DNA from: Valencia hispanica
Lineage: Eukaryota; Chordata; Actinopteri; Cyprinodontiformes; Valenciidae
Length of the DNA stretch: 64,000 nt
Assembly (NCBI GenBank): GCA_963556495.2
Contig: OY747712.1
Span: 17,820,735 to 17,884,734 of the forward strand
Direction: 5' to 3'
Shown: positions 1 to 12,126 of the stretch, piece after piece
Numbering within the stretch: the first letter of the stretch is position 1
How the letters are laid out: every line of letters starts with the position of its first letter
The notes under the pieces: model-generated
Seen by the model: the letters and a program-made list of their open reading frames with translations, nothing else
Database searches by the model: none
Told to the model about the DNA's origin: nothing
Made by a program: the position numbers and the translations under genes

Positions 1-1955
1 CAGATGCTAGATGTTACACTGCATGATCTAAAATCAGTGATAATGTGTTAATTATGAAGATTTTGACGAGAACCACTATCATCAGTACAAAGGTATTAGC
101 TTTAAAAGCTGCACCCTAACCCTTCCAAATCTACTAATTGCCATTGTGGTTAAATTGGTCAAAGCTGTAAGTTTCGGTCATGCTTGAAGGCCCCAGTTTA
201 AGTGGAGGCACACATCAGAAGGAGTTTTAGAATGTATTTAAGGATTTTAACAAGACCAATTTGCAATGCAGTACGAACGTCTCACAACAAGCAAAACAGA
301 ACAGAACAACTCACGTATGATCAATCAGTTTCAAACAGTGGATTGCACAGTAAGGATAAGGCAGGCTATCATAAAGCTTGTGAAATACCCTCCAGTCTCA
401 ACCTATGTAAAATGTCAGTTGCTTAAAAGCTGTGTCTGTTACAATAAACCAACCAATTTAACGAAAAGTGTCAATTCTTCCAAGAAGAGCAATACCCCTT
501 CAGCTAGAATTATCCAAAAATATTGTGGGTAGCAACAGGAACTATGTGGTTGATGATAAACTCAACTGGGGTATGCATATAAAGTTAAACTTAAAACTTT
601 TTCAACGATTAATGAAAATACACAATAAATTCAGTCTTGTACAGCCAATTTTTGTTTGCACAAATCACAGATGTTTAACCTTTTCACCCTGGAAACTGGT
701 TTAAATAAATCAATAAAAGCTCAAATTAAATTGGCATTCATCCCCGTGGTGAGTGTGTGTAGACTTTTGAACCAAACATTATCATCTAGTTAATAATGAG
801 ACATTTCTTCAGCTTTCATTACATTACTTTTGCCTCATTAGCAAATTGTAAGCACCAAGTTTGGAATGATCAAATATATTTTTGGTTGATTAAGGCGTTT
901 TTAGGTTTATCGTGTATTTCTGGAAGTATTTCGAAAACCTCTTAAGCTAAAATACCTATAAACTTGTGTGAAATATTCCTACCCTAACAACCAGGCAAGG
1001 TAAAGTCAACAACAGAACAAACTGTGTATGTCTGATTGAACCCAACGCCCAGAGCACCAGGTGTTGGGCTTAAGGCTTACACCACATTTCCCTTTTGACC
1101 TAGTCACTGTTCATTAAAGGTAAAATGCTTCATAAACTTAATTTCTTTCTCTTATATGACCTTTGGTGCAAAAGTTAGTCAAAATATGCCAAAAAAGTGA
1201 AATAAGGCAAAACACAAAGTGGTGGATTTTCAATTTATTGATATTCTAATATAAAAACCACGTAGAAAATGAGGCAAACAAATAAAAAGAAACAGAGAAA
1301 GTGACTAACCATGATTACTACAATCCTTACAATTAATAAATCCCAAAGACAGGCTTCTCAAGTCCACATTTAATGAAAAACTTCTCCTCACTCTATATAT
1401 TCATATGGATAAAGCATGCTCAGCACAGAGGGTGTGTCAGGGGAAGGTCAGGGTCTTATGATACGTCTGTGGGGGTCTTCACATGCCAGCAGAGTAGCTG
1501 CTCTGCAGGAGTAAATTTAGGCTCAGGCCCTAAGGTGTCAGGGGAATATATGTAACAAATGTACAGCCAATTACTGATTACAACACAGCCACTCACAGCT
1601 CCAAGGTCCTGTGTGGTTACCCTGCCTCCCTTGTGTAATGTGAGAAGTCATCATGGAAACCTCCCGACATGCAGCCAGTGAGTCCAAATAAGGATGGAGA
1701 GGCAATGACACAGGAGATAAGGAGACAGGTCATGTGAGCTCCGGTGTGAGTAGGAGTTTATCCTTAAATCATGTGTGAATGACAATAGAGGAATAAACGA
1801 GATATTTTGTCTCATATAAGAAAAGCTACGCTCCAAGAATCAGCGTAAACGGTTTTTGTTTAAAATCAACAAACTATTTTGATTTAACATTACCCTGAAC
1901 ACCCCAGTCCCACTGAGAAACATGGGGGCAATGGCATCTTATTGTGGAAATGTAT
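1..1955. other. Intergenic, no gene recognised
   Basis: AT-rich DNA with only short open frames that match nothing recognisable and lack splice or start context. The one assignable piece is a Tc1-like remnant near 440-545, listed separately. Confidence 0.6.
440..545 (+). mobile_element. Tc1-like transposase remnant (C-terminal part)
   Basis: Short decayed stretch resembling the part of fish Tc1-like elements that encodes a 'NLTE..QFCQEEW'-type segment near the transposase C-terminus; here it reads roughly as NLTKSVNSSKKS followed by frame breaks. No terminal repeats are visible. Assignment rests on similarity to family sequence recalled from knowledge and to the better-preserved piece at 6230-6460. 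Confidence 0.4.
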
Positions 1956-2229
1956 TCTGTTTGCAGAGACAAGTAGCTAGTCAGAAAAGTCAGCAGAAAA
2001 CAACACACAACATACAGCCAGATGTGCAATCGAGTCAAAGACCCAAACATCCGTCTGTGAATCTGTTGGAAAGACCTAAAGTCTGGACTTTATTGAAAAG
2101 TCCCAAGAAGAAAGCTATTGTTAAAAAAAGCCATAAAACACACAGTTGATTTTCTTCAGCAGAGAAAGGCAAGCTTATCAGAGTTGATTGGAAGATTAAC
2201 GGAGCTAAACAAAGAACAATCCTGGTAGA

Positions 2230-3640
2230 AACACCTGTTAGAGACTTCAAATGACGTGAGACTGGAGCCGAGGTTTGCCTTCCATCAGGACAATGACCCT
2301 AAACATACAGCAAGAGCCACAATGGAATCACTTACAAGTGGAGTAAAAAAGTATTTAGTCAGCCACCAATTGTGCAAGTTCTCTCACCTAAAAAGATGAG
2401 AGAGGCCTGTAATTTTCATCATGGTATGGTATACTTTAACTATGAGATGGTATACTTTAACTATGAGAGACAAAATGGGGGGGGCAGAAATTCACATGGT
2501 CTGATTTTTAAAGAATTTATTTGCAAATTACAGTGGAAAATAAGTATTTGGTCACCAACAAACAAGCAAGATTTCTGGCTCTCACAGACCTGTAACTTAT
2601 TCTGTAAGAGGCTCCTCTGTCCTCCACTCGTTACCTGTATTAATGGCACCTGTTTGAACTTATCAGTATAAAAGACACCTTTTGACACCTTCAAACAGCC
2701 CCACTCCAAACTCCACTATGGCCAAAACCCTTGAGCTGTCAAAGGACACCAGAAACAAAAGTGTAGACGTGCACCAGGCTGGGAAGAATGAATCTGCAAT
2801 GGGTAAGTAGCTTGGTGTGAAGAAATCAACTGTGGGAGCAATTATTAGTAAATGGAAGGCATACAAGACCACTGATAATCTCCATCGATCTGGGGCTCCA
2901 TGCAAGATCTCACCCCGTTGGGTCAAAATGATCACAAGAATGGTGAGCAAAAACCCCAGAACCACACGGGGGGACCTAGTGAATGACCTGTAGAGAGCTG
3001 GGACCAAAGTAACAAAGGCTACCATCAGTAACACACTATGCTGCCAGGGACTCAAATCCTGCAGTGCCAGACGTGTCCCCCTGCTTAAGCCAGTACATGT
3101 CCAGGCCCGTCTGAAGTTTGCTAGATAGCATTTGGATGATCCAGTAGAGGATTGGGAGAATTTCATATGGTCAGATGAAACCAAAATAGAACTTTTTGGT
3201 AAAAACACTTGTCATCTTTGGAGGAGAAGGAATGCTGAGTTGCATCCAAAGAACACCATACCTACTGTGAAGCATGGGGATGGACCATGTGATTTTCTGG
3301 ATTATTATTTTTTCTCATTTTGTCTCTCATAGTGTAGGTATACTTATGATACAGGCCTCTCTCATCTTTTTAAGTGGGAGAACTTGCACAATTGGTGGCT
3401 GACTAAATACTTTTTTGCCCCACTGTAGATTATATTAACATGCTAGAGTCAGAACATGGCTAGTCAAAGTCCAGACCTAAACCTGAAAATATGCGATAAA
3501 GCTTGAAAATAAGTGTTCGCAGACACTTTCCATCGATTCTGCCTGTGCTTGAGCGGGCTGACAACAAAGAATGGACAAAGATTTCAGTCTCTAGATGCGC
3601 AAAGCTGATAGAGACAGAAATAAAGCTAAAAAAATTTCAA
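2230..3640 (+). mobile_element. Old Tc1-like element, split by a younger Tc1 insertion
   Basis: The left piece (about 2240-2331) reads FHQDNDPKHTARATME, the second catalytic Asp region of a Tc1 transposase. The right piece (about 3428-3640) resumes with a SQSPDLN-like stretch and then the C-terminal tail. The 2334-3425 element lies between them, so this copy is older than its guest. Frameshifts and stops make it a fossil; the outer ends were not located. Confidence 0.65.
2334..3425 (+). mobile_element. Tc1/mariner-like transposon with terminal inverted repeats, nested
   Basis: The ends are long inverted repeats: the left end reads on through AAAAAAGTATTTAGTCAGCC and the right end is its complement, ending in TTTTTTGCCCCACTG. 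TA dinucleotides flank both sides (2332-2333 and 3426-3427), as expected for Tc1 target duplication. The inside (about 2720-3290) has the transposase helix-turn-helix ([15 protein letters not shown]), a [10 protein letters not shown] segment and FIWSDETKIELFG with the first catalytic Asp. The region holding the second Asp and the last acidic residue is missing, and a TAG interrupts the frame after the DL. About 1.09 kb versus the usual 1.6 kb: internally deleted and non-autonomous. Confidence 0.85.
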
Positions 3641-3860
3641 CCCTGCTGCTCTTGGCACACTAACCTGCATGTTTCAGGTGTTTCCCTGGTTCATTACACC
3701 TGATTTCAATTTATGGGTAATTAAGAGGATTTTGCTGCATTGCAATAATCTAAATCAGTCGTGTTAAAGCAGATAAACCTGTGAAACATGTAGCACAGTG
3801 TGTCAAGAGGACTAAGCACTGGGAAAAACTGAAGGAGGTCCTGTAAAGCATTGACTCAGG
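3640..3860. repeat. Decayed hAT-MITE family copy
   Basis: Shares the core 'gcatgtttcaggtgtttccc...cacctgattt' and the later 'aatcagtcgtgttaaagcaga' with the well-preserved copy at 25582-25805. Terminal repeats are worn away. Confidence 0.5.
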
Positions 3861-6229
3861 AGGGCTGAGCACAACTGCAATTCACAATTTTCTATTTTTT
3901 ATTTGTAAAAAGTGTTGACAACCATGTATCACTATCCTTCCATTAGACAAAATAACTATTAATTTTCTTGTTGATCTGCAACACAAAGTCTCCAAAAAAA
4001 ACTACACAGGTTTGTGGCAATGATATGTTGAAATATGTAAAAGTTCAATGGGAATTAAAGCTTTCGCTATATTGATCCATAAACAGCAATGTAAGCAACG
4101 TTAGCTGCATAATTAGCTTATTCAGTTGGAGAATTAAAAAGAAAAGTATAGATACACAAAAACATATTTCTATCATTCTCATAATTAACTTCTTTATCTG
4201 TGCACATTTTTGGAAAAAGATATCTTGGAAAAAAAACCTTTATAGTGGCATAAAAACATATACATCAACAGACTTTTACATGAGTAAAGCAACACAGGTA
4301 TTGGCATTCAGACTTGGTTTAGTCTGAATACTTCATATGTGTCAGTTTCAGAACAATAAACACGTTGTGTTAAGGAATGCACTGAAGAACAACTTAAGTT
4401 GTAGACTGATTTATATTGTTAATCATTTGTGTAAAACTCAATAAATACAGGTTTTAAATTAGATTATGCAAAGTAAAATATGTAAATGGTGTTACAGTAT
4501 GAAGCATAAATGTCCCCAAACTGTTTCCAGCACCTTATTTCAGGTTTATTGTTACTTCTCCATTATAAAAGAAATTAAGGTCAATATAAATCCTCAGCAC
4601 AGGACAGACTACTCACATTGGAGTTAGTATTTATTAAAGTCAGACTGAGATGTTTTTTAATAGATTACCTGTTAAAGCTTGCAACACTAATTTGTCACAT
4701 GTCAATGAATGAAAAACATGAGGATGGAAAGAGCAGCATGTGGCTAAGGGCTGAAACATGAGGAGAGCTGACCGAGCAGATGCTAGTGTAGCTAAGGTTA
4801 GCCAGACATAAGTTAAACATGTAACACTAAACGACAAGTCAAATCATTAATTATTCATTAATATTACACTTTAATTAATAATTTACTTCAAAACATTTTT
4901 TGTTTGTTTTTGGCTTGAATATACAATTAGCAGCAGAGTTTATTCATTTTCATTTTTTTCAAACAGTTTTCCAGCATCTCACCTGCGTTTCTCCCCAATG
5001 ATCAGTGGTAAACACTCTGGATTTATCATTTTACTCCTCAGAATGGCAGAGTGAGGCCTCACAGAAACACAACAGGTATATTCCATGAACTGGGGGAGTT
5101 TCCTCTAGTAAAACCATTTTAAGACCATCATCTTCTTTATTTCTCACAAGAAGCAAAGTTGTGAGCAGCCTTGGACACCTAGATTGATATATTCAAAGTG
5201 TAAAAGGATTAGTCTTTCATTCAGGGAGTAATTTGTTGCTGCTGCTCCTGTACCATAAAAACAACCAGAAACTTTTTGCTTTATTTCCAAGCATTCCTAA
5301 TTTACAACAACATGTGCAACATTTGTTGTGATTTGTTTACTTTCAGGTCACACACACAATAAAGGCTCAATTCAACATTCATACTTACTTGCTATATTTT
5401 GTGGGTTACATGTCCTGCTCAGGAGGTCTTGTGCCAAACCTGTGCTGAGGCTCAGTGCTTCTTATAAATCAGGAGTGTGGCAGACAGCAGAATGGGGCGG
5501 TGCTTGAGTTTTGAACAGGAGGGAAGTTTCTTTGTCTAAAAATAGTACAGCTTTCCATGGTCATGCCCTATTTGGCTATAGCGAAGTCACTCTGTGATAT
5601 TCCATCTGACAGAAGACGAGTTTGAGCTCTACATGACTGCTCTGTAAATCAGCATGTTCTTTTTGCAATTAATGACCAAATCAGTTATACTTTAAAATAA
5701 ATATGGCATGTGATAATAAAATATGAGTCTCATGAAAAAAAAATCTGTCTATGGCAGAAAACCTGCTAATATAATCTAACTCTACCATGTATTCAATTTC
5801 TGGTTTCCAGACAGAATTATGCAAGATTCTTGACAAAAGGGAGGCAACTTGCTTTTTAAAGTCAATTATTTTGTCATGAAAATATTTTAACTTGTTTAGA
5901 ATGCTAAAGTCTGTTCTGTCTAAGCAGGAAAAAAAATCATTTTGACCGTAAAAATTAACGTGTGCTTTTACCATGTTGCCTTACATTTCTTTAACCTTGA
6001 AAATGGGTTCAGATGATACTCTACTGCATTTGTAAGATAAATGAAATGGACTCTAGATTACTGATGGGTCAACGCAGCACTGGAAATGAAAGAGTTAAGT
6101 AAAATTATTTTTGAAAGTATCAGATTTCCAAAGAAAGTATAAAGCATGGTATAGTACCATCATCCTGAGGGCCTGTTTTGCTACCAGTGCAGAAACAAAA
6201 CTACCTCTAGCTTATTTACCTCAAATCAA
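3861..6229. other. Intergenic, nothing recognised
   Basis: AT-rich sequence with no convincing exon, RNA gene or repeat. The longest open frame (5681-5974, minus) has low-complexity composition and no recognisable motif. Confidence 0.5.
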
Positions 6230-6460
6230 TAACTAGATTGCCCAACAGGTTTTGGAGTGGACAAACCATGGTAACATTAAGCTTCTGGAATTGCCTCCCC
6301 AAAGCCCCCTGACCTCATCTCTATTGAACAATGTGGTAACAATGCTGAAAAGCCTGGTTTGTGGCAAGAAAATTAATTCTAACATTGCTGGAAAGAAGAG
6401 TGGTCAAATATTCATCCAGAAACCAGACATGTTTAAACCTTGAAATGGACTTATCTTGCC
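6230..6460 (+). mobile_element. Tc1-like transposase remnant
   Basis: Reads approximately NCLPKAPDLISIEQCGNNAEK..., the degenerate form of the Tc1 '[11 protein letters not shown]' region with the final acidic catalytic residue, followed by a C-terminal tail. No terminal repeats were found. Confidence 0.5.
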
Positions 6461-7636
6461 TCTTGCAGCCACATGGTTCTCTTAGCTACATGAAACAGAT
6501 GGATGGGACTCAAAATATCAGTGGGTCAAAGCAGCTTAAAAAAAAGAAAGAAATCAGTCTGTAGTTAAAGCTAATAAAACATTAAAGAACTTACTACCAC
6601 CTATATTACATACAGTACAATACCTACGGTATATACTATATTATTCAATTCAATTCAGTTTATTTATATAGCGCCAATTCACAACAGATGTCATCTCAAG
6701 GCACTTAACAAGAAGTCATTTCAATACATTTATACGAACATTCCAATCAGTTAAAAAGTTTCCTATTTAAGGAATCCCAGCAGATTGCGTCAGTCATTGG
6801 CGTGAGGTTGGTCCCCGTTGATGCAGACTTTCCAACCACAGCAATCCTTCAGCAATCCCTCATACGGAGCAAGCATGTAGCAACGGTGGAGAGGAAAAAC
6901 TCCCCTTTAACAGGAAGAAACCTCCAACAGAACCAGGCTCAGTAGGAGCGGCCATCTGCCACGACCGTCTGGGGGTTTGAGAAGACAGAGCAGAGACACA
7001 GAAGGAACAGAAGATCTGATATAAGAGAACTTTCTATGTTACAGAAAGTAAAAAGTTGATAACAGGACACAGTGCATGTTCAGCCACTGGGAGCACCATC
7101 CCAGTCGATGCCCCCTATCCAACAGGGCATTGCAGCCAAGCAGGATACCAGACCAGGTATATCTTCTATGGAGAGAAAAACACTGAGAGAAAACAAAGTT
7201 AACAGTCGAAATAGCAGAATGTACTGTAATACAACTGGAGAGTAGTAGTAGAAAAGGAAGTAGCAGAGTGAAGAAAATTGGTAAGTCTGTCCTCCAGCAG
7301 TCTAAGCCTATAGCAGCATAACTACAGAGATAGCTCAGGATGACCTAAGCAACTCTAACTATAAGCTTTATCAAAAAGGAAAGTTTTAAGCCTGGCCTTA
7401 AAAGTAAACAGAGTGTCTGCCTCACGGACTAAAGCTGGGAGCTGGTTCCACAGGAGAGGAGCCTGATAACTAAAAGATCTGCCTCCCATTCTACTTTTAG
7501 AAATCCTAGGAACTACAAGTAAACCTGCAGTCTGAGAGCGAAGTGCTCTGTTAGGAACATATGAAACAATTAGATCTCTGATGTATAATGGATCTTGATT
7601 ATTAAGGGCTTTGTATGTAAGAAGAAGGATCTTAAA

Positions 7637-8992
7637 TTATATTCTGGATTGAACAGGGAGCCAATGAAGGGAAGCTAAAACAGGAGAAATGTGATCTCTC
7701 TTTTTAATATTCATTAGAACTCTTGCTGCCGCATTTTGGGTCAACTGAAGGCTTTTAATGGCATTTTGTGGACTACCTGATAGTAAAGAATTACAGTAGT
7801 CCAGCCTTGAGGTAACAAATGCATGGACTAGTTTCTCAGCATCACTCCTGGACAGGATGTTTCTAATTTTAGCAATATTCCGGAGGTGAAAGAAGGAAAT
7901 CCTAGAAACCTGTTTAATATGGGATTTAAATGTCAAGTCTTGGTCAACAATAACGCCGAGGTTCTTTACGTTATTACTGGGGGCCAATTTAATGTCATCC
8001 AGATTAAGTGATTGACTAATCATTTTCTGTTTTAGAACTTCTGGTCCAAAGACAGCAACTTCTGTCTTGTCAGAATTTAAAAGCAAAAAGTTTAGATTCA
8101 TCCATGTTTTTATGTCTTCCAGACATGCCTGTAATCTACCTAACTGACTGGGTTCATCAGGATTTATGGATAAATATAGTTGTGTATCATCGGCATAGCT
8201 GTGGAAATTTGTCCCAGGCTGTCTAATGAATCTACCAATTGGAAGCATATATATGGTGAAAAGAATTGGTCCAAGCACAGAACCCTGTGGAACTCCACAA
8301 GTAACCCTTGAGAGTGAGGAAGATTGATCATTTAGATGAACAAACTGGAATCTGTCAGACAAATATGATTTAAACCAGCCTAGTGCTGTTCCTTTGATCC
8401 CTGCAACATGATCAAGCCTTTCTAAGAGAATATTATGATCGACTGTGTCAAAAGCAGCACTGAGATCTAACAAAACCAGAACAGACATAAGTCCATTATC
8501 TGAGACCATGAGAATATCATTAGTAACCTTCACCAGTGCTGTTTCAGTGCTATGATGAGCTCTAAAACCTTACTGAAACTCTTCAAACAGCTCGTTACTG
8601 TTTAGATGCTCACAGACTTGATTAGCAACAATTTTCTCAAGGACTTTGGATAAGAAAGGAAAGTTAGATATAGGTCTGTAATTCACTGAGTCATCTTGAT
8701 CAAGGGAAGGTTCCTTGAGTAAAGGTTTAATCACAGCTATTTTAAATTATTGTGGTATGTATCCGTTTACTAAGGATAGATTAATCATATTCAAAATGGG
8801 GCCAGGAACCAAATGGAACACTTCTTTAAATAGTTTGGTTGGGATTGGGTCCAACATACAAGTTGAAGGTTTAAATGAGGGTAATATTTTTGATAATTCC
8901 GAAAGCTCAACTGAATCAAAACATCCTAAGCACAAATGAGGTTCTACAGTTCTTTCCGATGCTGCCTCATTTACTGAGGAAGAAGTAATCAT
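7637..8992 (-). pseudogene. LINE ORF2, reverse transcriptase part
   Basis: The N-terminal piece (8747-8992) contains CMLDPIPTKLFKEV. The core (7637-8533) has motif A (LLDLSAAFDTVDHNIL), motif B (GVPQGSVLGPILF), the catalytic YADD in FHSYADDTQLYL, and the NLGVIVD thumb region. An in-frame TAA at 8572-8570 interrupts EFQ*GFRAHHSTETALVKV, so the enzyme cannot be made intact. The C-terminus runs into 'ASLHWLPVQSRI', a usual end segment of L2-type RT proteins. Confidence 0.9.
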
Positions 8993-9167
8993 GTTTGGGA
9001 GGATGCCAATGATTTTATTTTTAATAGAATTAATTTATTTATGAAGAATCCCATAAAATCATCACTGCTAAAAGCTGGGGGAATAGTTGGCTCAACAGAG
9101 CTATGACTCTGTGTAAGTTTGGCAACTGTACTAAAAAGAAACCTAGGATTGTTTTTATTCGCCTCTA

Positions 9168-10352
9168 TTAATGATGAAAATATGCTGTTCTAGCTTGTCG
9201 AAAGGTCTTTTTATACAGCAGTAGACTGTTATTCCAGGTTAAATAGGAATCCTCTAGATGTGTAGAGCGCCATTTTCTCTCCAACTTCCTAGTATTCTGC
9301 TTTAAAGTATGCAACTCTGCATTAAACCAAGGAGTCAGCTTCCTATGGCTAGTCACTTTCTTTTTTAAGGGGGCTACACTATCTAATGCCAAACGCAATG
9401 AGGAAGTAATGCTGTGAACCAGATCATCAATTTCTGAAGGGTGGATGGAATTGCTGCCATCCACTGTGTTGCTCTGAGACACTGAGGAAAGTAAGAATGG
9501 AACAGATTCTTTAAAAATTGTTACAGCATTGTCTGATAAAGCTCTACTATAATGAAATTTTCTTTCAGATTTAAGATGGTCAGTTAAAGTAAATTCAAAA
9601 GTTATTAAGAAGTGGTCAGATAGGACCGGGTTATGTGGGTGGACTGTTATTTCCTCACACTCAATACCGTATGTCAGTACAAGGTCCAAAGTGTTTTTAC
9701 CCGAGTGGGTCGATACCTGTACTTTTTGAGTAAAGCCAATTACGTCTAAAATAGCACTAAAGGCTGCATTTAGGCTATCACTTTCAGTATCCACATGAAT
9801 ATTGAAGTCCCCCACTATAATAACCCTATCAGTATTTAATACTAAATCAGATAAAAAATGTGAGATCTGATCCAAGAATTGAGTGTAAGGGCCTGGTGGA
9901 CGATACAAAACCACAAACAAAAATGGTCTTAATGTTTTGCAACTTGGATGAGGAAAATTAAGGGTTAGATGTTCAAAAAAACTGTAGCTATCAATTGGTC
10001 TGGGACTAATTAGTAAATCAGGACAAAAAATGGTTGCAACTCCTCCTCCTCGCCCAGTATTTCTAGGAATGTGAAAATTTAAATGACTGGAAGGAGTTGA
10101 CTCATTTATACTAACAAATTCCTCCTGCTGCAACCAGGTTTCTGTGAGACAAAGCAAATCAATGTCATTATCACCAGTCAAGTCATTTACGTACAAAGTC
10201 TTTGAGGAGAGATATCTTATGTTTAATAAACCACATTTAATAGATTTATTTTTCTGTTCAGTCAAAGTCGTATTTATCTTTATGAGATTTCCATAATTTG
10301 CTTTTGTTGGCTTAACTTTTAATCCATTTAATTTTGGCCGTGGGCAAGACAC
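9168..10352 (-). pseudogene. LINE ORF2, endonuclease part
   Basis: A 394-residue open stretch with the AP-endonuclease signatures of Jockey-superfamily LINEs: [11 protein letters not shown] (Asn), LLCLTETWL (Glu), [19 protein letters not shown] and [11 protein letters not shown] (Asp-His pair). It nicks target DNA to prime reverse transcription. It continues toward the reverse transcriptase with [12 protein letters not shown] and an arginine/lysine-rich linker. Frame breaks between 9168 and 8992 separate it from the rest of ORF2. Confidence 0.85.
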
Positions 10353-10445
10353 TGTTTCTATAGGGTAATGGGTGGGTAACAGTACAGAAGCAGCAGAGAG
10401 ATGGGTTAAACTATGACTCTGCTTCCTGGTCTGGACCCTGGGTTG

Positions 10446-11027
10446 TCAGTGTTTTGGAGGACTAATAAATTCGGCCATATTCCTAGAAAGAAGAGCTGCT
10501 CCATCCAAAGTGGGATGGATGCCGTCTGTCCGGTTCAGACCAGGTTTTCCCCAAAAAGTTCGCCAGGTATCAATGTTGCCCACATCGTTTGCAGGACACC
10601 ACCTAGACAACCATTGATGGAATGACAGCATGCGGCTAAACATGTCATTACCGCCAGCGTGAATAACAATCTTACTGTATTTACGCTTATCTCTACCCAG
10701 CAGTTTCAGGTAGGATTTGATGTCGCCCGTTCTGGCCCCTGGCAAGCATTTGACTATGGTCAATGGTGTCTCTAATGCCACGTTTCTGACTATGAAGCTG
10801 CCAATTACCAGGGTCGGCTTCTCAGCGGGTGTGTCGCTGAGCGGGGAAAATCTGTTAGAAACGCGGACCGGTTGGTGGTGGCCCGTGGGCTGGGTCCTAG
10901 AACTATGCTTCCTACGTACAGTCACCCAGCCGGCCTGGGGTCCCGGCTGCGCGGGCTCTACCGGAGGACAGCTAGGGGGTTCTATCCTTGTTATTATAAT
11001 TCCTACCTCTCCTACTATTCCAAACAT
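10446..11027 (-). pseudogene. LINE ORF1 with degenerate SGNH esterase domain
   Basis: 193-residue frame. The first half is basic and proline-rich ([11 protein letters not shown]). The second half has the three SGNH-hydrolase blocks: block I appears as [10 protein letters not shown] where family members usually have a GDS catalytic serine motif, block III is HAGGND, and block V is [12 protein letters not shown]. Replacement of the catalytic GDS by GSF should abolish esterase activity. The spacing between GGND and [11 protein letters not shown] looks short for the family, suggesting an internal deletion. The protein would act as the nucleic-acid-binding partner in retrotransposition; this copy is a fossil. 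Confidence 0.75.
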
Positions 11028-11336
11028 ATAAAAGAACAGACATAAATCACTTTAAATACTGATTGAATCATATTTTTTCTTTATATAATTTGCTTAAAAA
11101 CCTATTTACTTTATTATTTACTTGTAAATGTTCAACCTAAACTAAACTGAACCTGAAACATCAAAGTGGGACAAAACAATTGATTAAAACAATATTCCGT
11201 TGAGGAATACTGCGATGCTAATGTAACACAAGAACTTTGGAGCGCCAGAAAAAAAGGCACATACTGCTGCCTTCTGGTGAACTTTTAAAACTGAGTCAAG
11301 CCATGGCACTTAAAAAAGAGAATGCAGCTCCAACTT

Positions 11337-11489
11337 AAATAAATTGCGTTAATTGGTCACATGTAATTGAATTAGGTTTATCTAACTTAATTTATTCACA
11401 TTTGCTTAACTTGACAACTTAATGAACGTAATAAATTTACTTGGATACATTTAGTTCAATTACATGTGACCAATTAACGCAATGTATTT
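11337..11489. repeat. 35-bp inverted repeat (MITE-like hairpin)
   Basis: The left arm 11337-11371 and right arm 11455-11489 are reverse complements at 34 of 35 positions (core GGTCACATGTAATTGAA / TTCAATTACATGTGACC) around an 83-bp AT-rich loop. GTCAC recurs just outside the right arm. This is a strong foldback typical of a small non-autonomous DNA element. It lies about 640 bp upstream of the lysyl oxidase start codon. Confidence 0.8.
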
Positions 11490-11499
11490 AAATTGGTCA

Positions 11500-12126
11500 C
11501 CGATTTTCTTTTTTTCAGTGAGGTGTGTAATCCAGTCTGTTTGAAAACTGTGTGCTCCAAAAGAAGACAACAATTACAAGATCGTACCTCATTGTAAATT
11601 GTTTCAGCATTCCATTTTAAATAAGCCAATTAAACATAAAACGAATATTGCCGTTTCTGATTTGCTAAAATGTACAATAAATGTGCCATAAACAATGTTT
11701 TAATTTTGTGATTACAGGAAGACGGATGCGCAAGTAAATGTAGGATATTAATAAAATTGGTAATTTTCCCTCGTTGAAAGCCCCCCAAAAACAGACCTAA
11801 TGGCAGCGTTTTGGGTGACTGCTGTTCACACCGGTGCGCAAAGTTTACTGAGCAAACGTACTTGTGTAGCCGAACCTTAAGCACGGTAAGGGATGGGTTA
11901 AATTATCTTCATGGGAGTTTGACTTTACAAAAGTATTTGGGCTGAACTGGGCAAATCTCCAGAGACAAGGTCCGTCCCTGCTTTCTGTTCCAGCTGTTAA
12001 GTGGCATGCTGTTTCCAAGGGTTGGAACTGAGCGAGCATCTTAACTTTTCATCCTCTTCTTTCGGCTTCTTTGCACCTGATTTTTTCAAATATATAATTT
12101 AAACCTGTAGATTTTTTTCAAGTTTT
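11500..12126 (+). promoter_or_regulatory. Upstream region of the lysyl oxidase gene (inferred promoter and 5' leader)
   Basis: Non-repetitive DNA between the hairpin repeat and the start codon. AT-rich stretches such as AAATATATAATTTAAA (about 12089-12104) could serve as TATA-like or leader sequence, but no transcription start can be fixed by eye. The promoter role is inferred only from position. Confidence 0.3.

Larger units (their letters stand above)
6644..11035 (-). mobile_element. L2/CR1-clade LINE, nearly full length, inactive
   Basis: A non-LTR retrotransposon in minus orientation, about 4.4 kb. From its 5' end: an ORF1 with esterase (SGNH) motifs (10446-11027), an AP endonuclease (9168-10352), a reverse transcriptase (7637-8992), then about 1 kb of 3' UTR ending in a tail that reads GCGCTATATAAATAAACTG then AATTG repeats on the minus strand. 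The same 3' end recurs at 22130-22316 and 63417-63620 and in decayed form at 14900-15080 and 54980-55185, so the family has been active repeatedly here. In-frame stops and frame breaks disable ORF2. Clade is inferred from the esterase-type ORF1 plus the SAAFDTVDH/YADDTQLYL reverse transcriptase motifs; L2 versus CR1 was not resolved. Confidence 0.85.

Noticed and set aside
2663..3208. 181-codon minus-strand frame with hydrophobic stretches
   Set aside because: Antisense shadow of the Tc1 transposase remnant at 2334-3425.
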